Source: CAYLLN01 sp036496265
GTDB taxonomy: Bacteria; Planctomycetota; Planctomycetia; Pirellulales; Pirellulaceae
Length of the DNA stretch: 31,853 nt
NCBI GenBank assembly: GCA_036496265.1
Contig: DASXLL010000104.1
Coordinates: 1-31,853, forward strand
Reading direction: 5' to 3'
A program made the position numbers and the translations under genes. The notes beneath the pieces are model-generated. The model was not told where the DNA came from. It saw only the letters and a list, made by a program, of their open reading frames with translations, and did no database searches. Below are positions 25,141-31,853 of this stretch, one piece after another (position 1 is the stretch's first letter; each line of letters starts with the position of its first letter).

Positions 25141-25971
25141 TCACCCCTTCGTCATCCGACTCACAATCCAATCGCCAACCGTCGGCCACAGCTGCGCGAT
25201 CGCAAAGAGCAACTTCGCCCGCGCCGGAACGATCAATTCGGCCTGGCGTCGTTCGCAAGCCTGAAGAATTCGCGTTGCCAACAAGTTCGGATCAATGCCC
25301 TTGAGCTTCACTCCGCCGCCCGGCTTTCGCGCGTGTGCCGGCAGGCCCTCAGCCTCCTGATCGTACCGGCTGCCAGCGTCGCCGCGGCGAATCGGGCCGG
25401 GACAGACGAGCAAGCTGTGAAGGCCTTGCGGGCCTAGCTCCAGCCGTAACTGCTGCGAGTAAGCCGTGAGCGGAAATTTGCTCGCGGCATAAGCGCCGAG
25501 ATGGCGAATGGCGATTTTTCCGGCGAGCGAGCTGATAAAGACGACGTGGCCGCGCGTTTGCGTTAAATAAGGAATCGCAGCCTGCGTGGCGCGGACGGCG
25601 GAGAGGAAGTTTAGATCGAGCAGCTCGCGAAAACGATCAGCCGAGAGGTCGGTAACTGCTCCGCGATCACTGCGGCCGGCGCAATTGACGAGCAAATCTA
25701 GCCGGCCGTGCAATTTGATCATCTCACCGACGAGAGCCGCGACCTGGTCGTCCTGCGTCAAATCCGCCGGCAGCCAGCCCGCCGTTCGATCGTCTTGCGA
25801 AAGTTCCGCTGCCGCAACCGCCAGCTGCTCCTGATCCCGCGCCGTGATAGCGACCTTCGCCCCCTTCGCCACCAGCGCCCGCGCAATCGCCAACCCCAGC
25901 CCTTTCGAACCGCCCGTCACCAACGCAACTTTATCGTCCCAATAACCCAACCGATCCCGCCCTCCAACCAC
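25141..25971 (-). CDS. Short-chain dehydrogenase/reductase (SDR)
   Basis: A 276-residue classical SDR oxidoreductase using NAD(P)H. The nucleotide-binding TGGSKGLG (19-26), the NCAG strand motif (96-99), catalytic Ser148 in FISSLAGK and the YAASK pair (Y161, K165) are all present. CPGPIRRGDAG follows and a hydrophobic C-terminal stretch may associate with the membrane. The basic residues after the second strand (AITARD) suggest NADPH preference. The substrate is unknown. The start is GTG at 25971; no in-frame ATG lies near the N-terminus. It starts four bases after the stop of the preceding conserved gene on the same strand, so the two are almost certainly co-transcribed. Confidence 0.9.
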   Translation of the reverse strand: MVGGRDRLGYWDDKVALVTGGSKGLGLAIARALVAKGAKVAITARDQEQLAVAAAELSQDDRTAGWLPADLTQDDQVAALVGEMIKLHGRLDLLVNCAGRSDRGAVTDLSADRFRELLDLNFLSAVRATQAAIPYLTQTRGHVVFISSLAGKIAIRHLGAYAASKFPLTAYSQQLRLELGPQGLHSLLVCPGPIRRGDAGSRYDQEAEGLPAHARKPGGGVKLKGIDPNLLATRILQACERRQAELIVPARAKLLFAIAQLWPTVGDWIVSRMTKG

Positions 25972-25975
25972 TCAC

Positions 25976-26323
25976 TTACTCACCTTTGGCGAGTAGCCGC
26001 TCCACTTCCAGAACGGCTGACTTCAACGACGCCGCAGCCATCACAAAATTCGTATGCCCGCTCACCTCCGGCTGAATCGCCTCAAACAACTCCGCCGCCC
26101 TCTTCAACTTTCCCAACTTCTTCCGCGCCACCTTCAAATACTCCTCCGCATTCCCTTCCTTGAGCGGCCCACCAAGCGCCAGCATGTAATCGTAAAGCTC
26201 CCGATGCACCTCCGCCACTTCCTCGTCGTCCGCTGCCTCCTCACTATGCTTCAAAAACGTCCGCACCATCCACACGTGGGTGAGATGTGTATCGATGGCC
26301 TGCATGAGGTCGGTAGGGGACAT
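25976..26323 (-). CDS. Conserved hypothetical helical protein
   Basis: A 115-residue protein, all-helical by pattern, with no signal peptide or membrane segment. Recognisable stretches are AIDTHLTHVWMVRTFLKHSEEA, VHRELYDYMLALGG and AELFEAIQPEVSGHTNFVMAA. I believe this type recurs in planctomycetes, but I know no function. His, Glu and Trp in the first helix (THLTHVW) could bind metal, which is speculation. An ATG at 26392 would add 23 residues and overlap the divergent DUF6932 gene by 16 bases. The ATG at 26323 is preferred because it begins the recognisable part and leaves a 53-bp divergent promoter space. It is the first gene of a two-gene unit with the SDR. Confidence 0.65.
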   Translation of the reverse strand: MSPTDLMQAIDTHLTHVWMVRTFLKHSEEAADDEEVAEVHRELYDYMLALGGPLKEGNAEEYLKVARKKLGKLKRAAELFEAIQPEVSGHTNFVMAAASLKSAVLEVERLLAKGE

Positions 26324-26376
26324 TCGGATTTGCTCGTCGCAAGTGTATTCGATAATATGCTCGGCAAACTGCCGCC

Positions 26377-26823
26377 ATGCCAATCCCCGCATTCACTGCC
26401 GACGGCTTCCTCCCCGAAGGAATCCACGACTGCACGCTGGAGGAACTTCGTGATCGTTTTGGGCAGTTCCAGCGCACTGACCGGCGACCCCGGCTCTTCG
26501 AACGGTTCGAGGCATTTGTCCGGGAGGCCAAGAAAACGGGCTTTGTGGTCGCGATAATCGTGGATGGGAGCTTCGTGACCGCCAGGGATGCTCCCAACGA
26601 CGTAGATGTCATCATCGTATTAACCGCCGAACACGATTTGGGCGCAGACCTGCCGCCCTTCGCGTATAATGTGGTTTCAAAGCCTCAAGTTCGGCGATTG
26701 CACCGTCTGGACACTTTGGTCGCGCGCGCTGGAGATCAGGACCTCGCTGACCATATTGAATTTTTTGGCCGTCTCAAAGATACGCGCGATCGTCGCAGGG
26801 GCATGTTGAGGATTCGCTTATGA
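26377..26823 (+). CDS. DUF6932-like nucleotidyltransferase-fold protein
   Basis: A 148-residue protein. The N-terminus IPAFTADGFLPEGIHDCTLEELRDRFG matches the family I know as DUF6932. A polymerase-beta-type nucleotidyltransferase signature follows: DGSFVTARDAPNDVDVIIVL, with G64-S65 and the metal-binding D75 and D77. Related small nucleotidyltransferases (MNT type) act as antitoxins that AMPylate a partner toxin, but whether this family does so is not established here. The gene overlaps the next one by four bases (ATGA at 26820-26823), so both proteins are probably made in a coupled way. No clear ribosome-binding site precedes the ATG. Base composition appears lower in GC than the trehalose block, consistent with an accessory module. 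Confidence 0.75.
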   Translation: MPIPAFTADGFLPEGIHDCTLEELRDRFGQFQRTDRRPRLFERFEAFVREAKKTGFVVAIIVDGSFVTARDAPNDVDVIIVLTAEHDLGADLPPFAYNVVSKPQVRRLHRLDTLVARAGDQDLADHIEFFGRLKDTRDRRRGMLRIRL

Positions 26824-27149
26824 TCACCACTGATGCCGGAATGCAGCAAAATCTAGAACTGATCGGGCTAATGTATGGTGTTATCGCCCGTCAGAAACAA
26901 GAAATCGCGCCGAAGAATCTGAAAAACTACCTCATCATGGCCGACGGCCCCATCGAGCAAATCAGGCGGCTCAAGGCCGAAATCGACGAATATCTTGGCA
27001 TTCAACAAGCCGTTGCTCAAGCCGAGAAGGACGCCCTCGAATTCGTCACCACCGAAGAGCAGGACGAACCATCACCATTGCCGCTTCCCGGCTATCTGGC
27101 GGAAACCGGTCAGCCGTTATCGGGCGAGAACAATACCGCTTCCTCTTAA
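26820..27149 (+). CDS. Partner protein of the DUF6932 gene, unknown function
   Basis: A 109-residue protein translationally coupled to the DUF6932 gene. The first two thirds are helical (MQQNLELIGLMYGVIARQKQ, then NYLIMADGPIEQIRRLKAEIDEYLG), and the last third is acidic, Pro-rich and probably disordered. I do not recognise a catalytic motif. In particular I see no RxxxxH motif that would mark a HEPN toxin. The segment IEQIRRLKAEIDEYLG looks like a dimerising coiled helix. Position and overlap suggest a working pair with the upstream protein, either as regulator or as target. It converges on the HNH gene, with 59 bp between stops. Confidence 0.6.
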   Translation: MITTDAGMQQNLELIGLMYGVIARQKQEIAPKNLKNYLIMADGPIEQIRRLKAEIDEYLGIQQAVAQAEKDALEFVTTEEQDEPSPLPLPGYLAETGQPLSGENNTASS

Positions 27150-27187
27150 ACTGCCGAGCAGCGATCATCGCCCACGCAGCCAACGAC

Positions 27188-27215
27188 CTGACGTTCAACC
27201 GCTGACGTTCAACCG
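27188..27215. repeat. Perfect 14-bp tandem duplication at the HNH gene 3' end
   Basis: CTGACGTTCAACCG occurs twice in direct tandem (27188-27201 and 27202-27215), and CTGA follows again. The second copy contains the stop codon of the HNH gene (TCA at 27209-27211 on the plus strand), and the first repeats the same bases beyond it. It looks like a recent slippage or repair duplication. Confidence 0.75.
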
Positions 27216-27610
27216 CTGAAGTCGCCGCTTGCCAGGAGAACTGAGCGATGGGAGATCCGTGCCGTGTCGTTGATCCGCAGCACAGCGATCGTGGCCCGAC
27301 CAATAGGTGAGCGCCCTCGCAAGATGGCAGCCTCCCAAAAAAAATGGTCTTCCCAGGCATCGCGACGCGGATGAAACAATGCCACCATATTTCCTGTTTC
27401 GGGATCAATGCCGGCGAGATTGGGTCCCTTGTAACGATTGCAGGCAAAGCATGCCAGAGCGAGGTTGTCCGACTGCGTCGCGCCCCCGTGTTTGCGCGCC
27501 ACGACGTGCTCCAACTCAAAAGGGAGGCGCTCCGAGCTATGCCGGATTTGGCAGTATTCGCACTTCGAATTGGCGCGTTCCCAAACGGCCTTCCGCAGAG
27601 CGGCATCCAT
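27209..27610 (-). CDS. Small HNH endonuclease
   Basis: A 133-residue HNH nuclease with complete metal-binding and catalytic features: CEYC (C17, C20), the beta-beta-alpha core ELEHVVARKHGG (H35, H41), N49, and CFACN (C54, C57, N58). The two CxxC pairs form the structural zinc site and H35 is the expected catalytic histidine. The C-terminal half (DPETGNMVALFHPRRDAWEDHFFW, then GRATIAVLRIN) is common in small standalone bacterial HNH proteins. These are variously linked to restriction, homing or toxin-like roles. It starts four bases after the 98-residue gene upstream on the same strand, indicating one transcript. There is no methyltransferase nearby. Confidence 0.88.
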   Translation of the reverse strand: MDAALRKAVWERANSKCEYCQIRHSSERLPFELEHVVARKHGGATQSDNLALACFACNRYKGPNLAGIDPETGNMVALFHPRRDAWEDHFFWEAAILRGRSPIGRATIAVLRINDTARISHRSVLLASGDFSG

Positions 27611-27613
27611 AGA

Positions 27614-27910
27614 TCAATCGCGTGCCCCTTGTTTGATTGCCAGCCGTGCCTTGGCTTGCATGAGATTTACAATATGGCCGACTCTTATGTAGCTATCGAT
27701 TTCTTCCTCTTCCTGCGCGCTCAATTCGCCCTCATTCGCCTTGACCGACAACTCTCCCATTCGCCGCTTATCTTCGGGCGAAAAGTCCCATTGCAGGATT
27801 TCCTCGGCGATTCCCGGCGGCAGCGATTTTCGCGTGGGATAAATCGTGCGCGCTAAAATCGCCGTGTCGAACGTCTCGACCGCGGGGCTGGGCATTAGAT
27901 TGGTGGTCAT
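27614..27910 (-). CDS. Conserved small protein paired with the HNH gene
   Basis: A 98-residue soluble protein. The recognisable part is LPPGIAEEILQWDFSPEDKRRMGELSVKANEGELSAQEEEEIDSYIRVGHIVNLMQAKARLAI. I recall this as a recurrent helical protein in cyanobacteria and planctomycetes, often encoded just ahead of an HNH or other nuclease gene. An antitoxin or accessory role is an inference from that context. The open frame extends upstream to 28057, but that would overlap the divergent HNH_2 gene and adds unconserved residues. The ATG at 27910 is therefore preferred. A TATACT box ends six bases before this ATG, so the message may be leaderless. The HNH gene begins four bases after its stop. Confidence 0.7.
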   Translation of the reverse strand: MTTNLMPSPAVETFDTAILARTIYPTRKSLPPGIAEEILQWDFSPEDKRRMGELSVKANEGELSAQEEEEIDSYIRVGHIVNLMQAKARLAIKQGARD

Positions 27911-27916
27911 GTCCGT

Positions 27917-27947
27917 AGTATAACCTATTGTAATGACTAAATGAAAA
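27917..27947 (-). promoter_or_regulatory. Possible promoter for a leaderless 98-aa/HNH transcript
   Basis: Reading the minus strand toward the ATG at 27910, TATACT (27917-27922) resembles a -10 box. TTTTCA lies about 19 bases upstream as a weak -35. A start site at normal distance would fall on or next to the ATG, which would make the transcript leaderless. The -35 match and spacing are poor, so this is tentative. Confidence 0.3.
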
Positions 27948-27971
27948 TGTCCGCCATCTCGGGACACTGGC

Positions 27972-28829
27972 ATGAGCCTTAGCAGTTTCTTTGAGAAGAC
28001 GTTAAATGCAAAACTAGCAAATACCCGTTGGTCGTGGGACGCAGTTGACGCTACCACGGCACGAGTGTTTCTTCGAGTTTGGGACGACGAGATTTACCCG
28101 GATGAAACGGGAAAAAGAGTTCAAGTTCTGCGCAAACACCCCACCCACAGCTCACCGGGTTATGGTGAGCGTTTGAAGCAACTTGATCTTATTCGAAAGG
28201 GGGCAACTTCCTTCGGCATCATTTGCAAGGCGACTGGCCCCAGAACAATTGGAGCTCGAAATATCGCGACCTTCGACAATACCCAACTGCTTCGATTCGG
28301 AAAAATCTCAGAGGATGCCGACTTCGTTTACGCTCAGATATTGGCTTACATCCCTATTGAGCAGCTTACAAAGCCAACGACATCGAACGAACATCTCGCT
28401 GCCGATTTAGCGGCGATCATTACCGATAAATCAATCGGGACAACAACGAAAAAAGCGCTGGTAGACGCCCGTGTTGGCCAGGGCGGTTTTCGGGTCGCCG
28501 TTCTTAGGCTATGGGACAATTGTTGTTCGGTAACTGGCGCAATGACCCAGGCCGCCATTCGCGCTTCACACATTAAACCGTGGAGCAGATCAACCAATGA
28601 GGAACGTTTAGATCCGCATAATGGACTTCCACTTGTGGCCAATCTTGATGCCTTGTTTGACGCAGGCTTGATCTCATTCACCGTTTCCGGCCGCATGCGT
28701 ATCTCATCGAAGCTTTTACAACCCGAGCAAAGAATCTTGGGCGCTCAAGACAGGTCACTAGCGAAGAAGCCGTCAAAGGCCACGGCTGCATATCTTGCCT
28801 ATCACCAGGTCGCCATCTTTCAGAAGTAG
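27972..28829 (+). CDS. HNH_2-type endonuclease with unassigned N-terminal domain
   Basis: A 285-residue protein. The C-terminal half is an HNH_2-like nuclease: CSVTG (C185), ASHIKPW (H200), then LDPHNGLPLVANLDALFDAGLI (H216, N217), as in HNH domains of putative restriction endonucleases. The N-terminal 130 residues (NTRWSWDAVDATTARVFLRVW and, after a charged loop, YGERLKQLDLIRKGATSFGIICKA) are a beta-rich domain I have seen ahead of nuclease domains but cannot name. A DNA- or modified-base-binding role is a guess. Composition is lower in GC than neighbours (29 of 60 bases at 28381-28440 against 41 of 60 at 29401-29460), suggesting transfer. It diverges from the 98-residue gene with 61 bp between starts and has no methyltransferase beside it. 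Confidence 0.8.
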   Translation: MSLSSFFEKTLNAKLANTRWSWDAVDATTARVFLRVWDDEIYPDETGKRVQVLRKHPTHSSPGYGERLKQLDLIRKGATSFGIICKATGPRTIGARNIATFDNTQLLRFGKISEDADFVYAQILAYIPIEQLTKPTTSNEHLAADLAAIITDKSIGTTTKKALVDARVGQGGFRVAVLRLWDNCCSVTGAMTQAAIRASHIKPWSRSTNEERLDPHNGLPLVANLDALFDAGLISFTVSGRMRISSKLLQPEQRILGAQDRSLAKKPSKATAAYLAYHQVAIFQK

Positions 28830-28867
28830 CGCGATCGGCAATGTCTCATCTTTTGATTTCATCACAT

Positions 28868-31853
28868 ATGCCGCACCAATATTCCGCATTCCGCCCTTCG
28901 TGTTCCGCGCTTCCGCTCATCGCCTTGATGGCAACTGGTTACTGGCCGCTGAACACTGACCTCCCCGCCCAAGACGACCCCTTCGCCTCCGGCGTCCGCA
29001 CCACCCCCTGGCTCTCCCCGGCTGACGAACAAAAGGCCTTCCACCTCCCTCCCGGCTTCGAAATCAACCTCGTCGCCGCCGAGCCAGACATTCAGAAGCC
29101 CCTCAACATGGCCTTTGATGAAAAAGGCCGCATCTGGCTGACGAACACCATCGAATATCCCTACGCCGCCCCGCCTGATCGCCCCGCCAAAGACACGATC
29201 AAAATCCTCGAAGACACCGACGGCGACGGCCGCTTTGAAAAGGTGACGACGTTTGCCGACGGCCTCAATATCCCCATGGGCATCTACCCCTCGAAAGGCG
29301 GCTGCGTCGCGTTCAGCATCCCGAACATCTGGCATTTCGAAGACACCGACGGCGACGGCGTGTGCGACAAGCGGACCGTCCTCTACGGCCCGTTCGACAC
29401 CAGCCGCGACACGCACGGCATGGAGAACAGTTTCCGCCGCGGCTGGGACGGCTGGGTCTATGCCTGCCACGGCTTCAACAACGACAGCCGCGTCAAAGGC
29501 ACCGACGGCCACGAGATCCACATGCAGTCGGGCAACGTCTTCCGCTTCCAACTCGACGGCAGCCGCATCGAGCACTTCACGCACGGCCAGGTCAACCCCT
29601 TCGGCATGTGCTTCGACGAATACTTCAACATCTTCACCGCCGATTGCCACTCCAAGCCCATCTATCAACTCCTCCGCGGCGGCTACTACCCCAGCTTCGG
29701 CAAGCCGCACGACGGCCTCGGCTTCGTCCCGCCCATGATGGACCACCTGCACGGCAGCACCGCCATATGCGGCCTCGTGAAATACAGCGGCGAAAACTTC
29801 CCCGAGGAATATCGCGGCGACTTCTACAGCGGCAACGTCATGACCAGCCGCATCAACCGCAACAAGCCCGAATATCACGGCAGTACGATCAAAGCCATCG
29901 AGCAACCCGACTTCCTCAGCACCACCGACCCCTGGTTCCGCCCAGTCGATCTCCAAATCGGCCCCGACGGCGCCCTCTACATCGCCGACTTCTACAACCG
30001 CATCATCGGCCACTACGAAGTCCCGCTGCCGCATCCGGGGCGCGATCGGACGAGTGGGAGGATTTGGCGGGTGAGTTACAAAGGCGACGATACAAAGACG
30101 AAGCCGGCGAGAATGCGGCGATTCGGCGACAAGGAACACGGTGATCTGTTTGATAGCGGCAAGCCATTTGAAGAAGGTCCGTTGCCTTGGCGGCTTCGGA
30201 ACATGCAAGCCGTACTCGATCAAACCGATTCTCCGGATTTCCCGAACGGGAATACATTGCGCGGTGTTTTGAATGTCGGCGATCCCCGCTTTCAGGACAC
30301 TGAGGATGCAACTGCCAAGATGTTGTGGTTATGGCTCTTCGAAAACCTCGGAGTGGAAGAAAACAACTACATCGCCGATTGTTTAAGGCACAAATCGCCC
30401 GTCGTCCGAACGCAGGTGATGAAGATGCTTTCGGAGCGCAACAATGACTGGGGTTGGAAGGAGATTTCGCGAATACTCGCGGTTACCGGCCTTGAGGACC
30501 CGGACGCTTTCGTTGTACGGGCAGCGGCAGACGCCCTTGGCCAACATCCAGATGTAGCGAATATCAAGCCTCTAATCGCTGCTCATTCAAAAGCCGCCGA
30601 AGACGATGCTCTCCTTCGTTACGGGATCTTGCGCTCGTTGAGCTACCACATCGGGGCCATCAACGACATCGCCGATTATCGATCGTTGAAATTGGATGAC
30701 AATGCCGAAAAACTTGTAGCCTCGACCTGCCTTGCGGTGCCGACCTCAATTTCCGCCGCGATACTCCTCCGCTATCTCGAAACCCACGACGACAATGTCG
30801 CGGCTTATCTCCAGCACGCCGCCCGCTACGCCGATCCGGCCGCGATCAGCGACATCATCCGCATCGGCCGCTCGAAAGCCGCCAGTGATCTTGAATTTCA
30901 GGCCAGCGTGATCGAATCGCTCGCCAGCGGTTTAGACCAGCGTGGCGGCATGAAGTTGCCCGATCTGGCCTCGTGGGCGAGAGATGTTGCGACACGGTTA
31001 CTCGCCGACAACGGTGCCGACCGCATCGCTTGGACCGCCGTTCCGATCGACGGCCTGCCGTCCTCGGAAAATCCCTGGGTCGTCACGCCCCGCACCAGCC
31101 GCGATGGCGATAAGGAATCGCTCTTCTTCTCCAGCCTGCCCCGCGGCGAACAGCGCACCGGCATCTACCGCAGCGCCCCATTCGATCTTCCCGAAAGACT
31201 TACCTTCTGGTGCTCAGGCCACAGCGGCCGGCCTCCCGCCCAGCGCAACGACTGCAACTACATCCGCCTCCGCGAAGCCAAGACGCACGAAATCCTCGCT
31301 GAATCGCGCCCGCCGCGGAATGATACCGCGCGGCAGATTACATGGGACTTGAGCAAGCACGTCGAACGGGAGGGCGAGGCTCCCGCCGAGCCTCGCCACA
31401 AGGCCAATCCCCGTCGCGGCTTCATCGAACTCATCGACGGCGATACCGCCAACGCCTACGCCTGGCTCGCCGTCGGCCGCTTCTCGCTCTCCGCCCTCAA
31501 CCCCAGCGATGCTCCGCACAAGCAGCAACTCGCCGCCGAAATCATCGGCAAGCTCAAGCTCGAATCGCTTAAGCCGCAACTCACGAGTCTCGTCGCCGCT
31601 CCCAATACAGACTCGAACGCTCGCACCGCCATCGCCCAAGCCCTCCTCGCATTCGACCCCGACGCGCGCGCGTCAACTCTCGCCGCCGCCCTTGCCGACG
31701 CCCAACTTCCCGACGATTTGCGGCCCAAAATCGGCACTGGCCTAGCCACCCGCGACGGCACGACTCTTCTCGACGCGCTGCGAGAAGTACTAAAACGCTC
31801 ACCACTACGACTCCAAACCTCACTCGCCCAAACCCTCGTCAGCGACGCCGCAG
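28868..31853 (+). CDS. PVC-type membrane-bound dehydrogenase, 3' end beyond window
   Basis: I translated this frame by hand: it is open from ATG 28868 to the window edge (995 codons, no stop). Residues from about 55 onward match the family's N-terminal domain: FHLPPGFEINLVAAEPDIQKP, MAFDEKGRIWLTNT, calcium-loop-like DTDGDGRFE and DTDGDGVCD, THGMENSFRRGWDGWVYACHG, and DLQIGPDGALYIADFYNRIIGHY. A HEAT-like helical region follows. A heme-c domain as in the protein at 8432 would be expected past the edge. ATG at 28928 is another possible start; the N-terminus is only weakly signal-like. Two oddities are described separately: a palindrome encoding REGEAPAEP at 31367-31397, and a change of codon use between about 30030 and 30750. 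A 453-codon antisense frame at 28862-30223 is a by-product of C-ending codons. Confidence 0.85.
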   Translation, partial: MPHQYSAFRPSCSALPLIALMATGYWPLNTDLPAQDDPFASGVRTTPWLSPADEQKAFHLPPGFEINLVAAEPDIQKPLNMAFDEKGRIWLTNTIEYPYAAPPDRPAKDTIKILEDTDGDGRFEKVTTFADGLNIPMGIYPSKGGCVAFSIPNIWHFEDTDGDGVCDKRTVLYGPFDTSRDTHGMENSFRRGWDGWVYACHGFNNDSRVKGTDGHEIHMQSGNVFRFQLDGSRIEHFTHGQVNPFGMCFDEYFNIFTADCHSKPIYQLLRGGYYPSFGKPHDGLGFVPPMMDHLHGSTAICGLVKYSGENFPEEYRGDFYSGNVMTSRINRNKPEYHGSTIKAIEQPDFLSTTDPWFRPVDLQIGPDGALYIADFYNRIIGHYEVPLPHPGRDRTSGRIWRVSYKGDDTKTKPARMRRFGDKEHGDLFDSGKPFEEGPLPWRLRNMQAVLDQTDSPDFPNGNTLRGVLNVGDPRFQDTEDATAKMLWLWLFENLGVEENNYIADCLRHKSPVVRTQVMKMLSERNNDWGWKEISRILAVTGLEDPDAFVVRAAADALGQHPDVANIKPLIAAHSKAAEDDALLRYGILRSLSYHIGAINDIADYRSLKLDDNAEKLVASTCLAVPTSISAAILLRYLETHDDNVAAYLQHAARYADPAAISDIIRIGRSKAASDLEFQASVIESLASGLDQRGGMKLPDLASWARDVATRLLADNGADRIAWTAVPIDGLPSSENPWVVTPRTSRDGDKESLFFSSLPRGEQRTGIYRSAPFDLPERLTFWCSGHSGRPPAQRNDCNYIRLREAKTHEILAESRPPRNDTARQITWDLSKHVEREGEAPAEPRHKANPRRGFIELIDGDTANAYAWLAVGRFSLSALNPSDAPHKQQLAAEIIGKLKLESLKPQLTSLVAAPNTDSNARTAIAQALLAFDPDARASTLAAALADAQLPDDLRPKIGTGLATRDGTTLLDALREVLKRSPLRLQTSLAQTLVSDAA
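31367..31397. repeat. Palindromic repeat embedded in the dehydrogenase gene (REGEAPAEP)
   Basis: GGCGAGGCTC (31373-31382) and GAGCCTCGCC (31388-31397) form a perfect 10-bp stem with loop CCGCC. In frame it reads REGEAPAEPRH, a hydrophilic insert between the beta-rich segment ending TWDLSKHVE and the following FIELIDG segment. I recall REGEAPAEP as a peptide recurring in unrelated planctomycete proteins, as a dispersed palindromic element inside coding sequences would produce. Confidence 0.75.

Noticed and set aside
28862..30223. 453-codon minus-strand open frame rich in Val, Ala, Glu and Asp
   Set aside because: It is the reverse reading of a strongly C-ending plus-strand dehydrogenase gene, and its composition follows from those codons.

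Overview
The window looks like a stretch of a planctomycete chromosome, probably Pirellulales-like. This rests on family content: a BBP7-type outer-membrane barrel protein, two PVC-type 'membrane-bound dehydrogenase' proteins (one with an intact C-terminal heme-c domain), a secreted cysteine sulfatase beside a ceramidase-like secreted hydrolase, a DUF1844 protein, and intergenic repeats of a kind I associate with planctomycete genomes. I see no rRNA, tRNA, CRISPR array, transposase or phage structural gene.

Layout. 1-949: no convincing gene. 950-6359 (+): BBP7 barrel, DUF1844 protein, ceramidase-like hydrolase, sulfatase, small secreted OB-fold-like protein. 6391-7782 (-): DEAD-box RNA helicase. 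7842-8404 (+): ParD/ParE-type toxin-antitoxin pair. 8432-14588 (+): PVC dehydrogenase/cytochrome, membrane glycosyltransferase 2, and a TPR protein with a GT9/GT41-like C-terminal domain. 14595-15844 (-): Uma2 nuclease, then a MazF/PemK-type toxin with its small antitoxin upstream. 15890-24942 (-): a tight trehalose/maltose-1-phosphate block (TreS-maltokinase fusion, then TreY) followed by a DUF11-repeat surface protein. 25141-26323 (-): a short-chain dehydrogenase and a conserved hypothetical. 26377-28829: small defence-like or toxin-antitoxin-like units (DUF6932 nucleotidyltransferase plus partner; 98-aa protein plus HNH nuclease; an HNH_2 protein with an unassigned N-terminal domain). 28868 to the window end (+): a second PVC dehydrogenase, open at the right edge.

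How the parts fit. The secreted hydrolases, cytochrome-bearing dehydrogenases and barrel fit a bacterium that degrades sulfated or lipid-linked polymers with periplasmic enzymes. TreS-Mak can make maltose and maltose-1-phosphate from trehalose, and TreY acts on the reducing end of alpha-1,4-glucans. The usual partners TreZ and GlgE are absent here. The maltokinase catalytic loop reads HGNLGLGE where HGDxHLGQ is expected, and TreY carries an insertion of about 100 residues inside its catalytic domain.

The most unusual DNA-level signals are repeats that have become coding sequence. The sulfatase N-terminus lies within a 245-bp segment bounded by 28-bp inverted repeats, and a perfect 10-bp palindrome encoding REGEAPAEP sits inside the second dehydrogenase gene. 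No single new system is proven. The best candidates are the DUF6932 pair, the HNH_2 protein and the atypical TreS-Mak/TreY operon.
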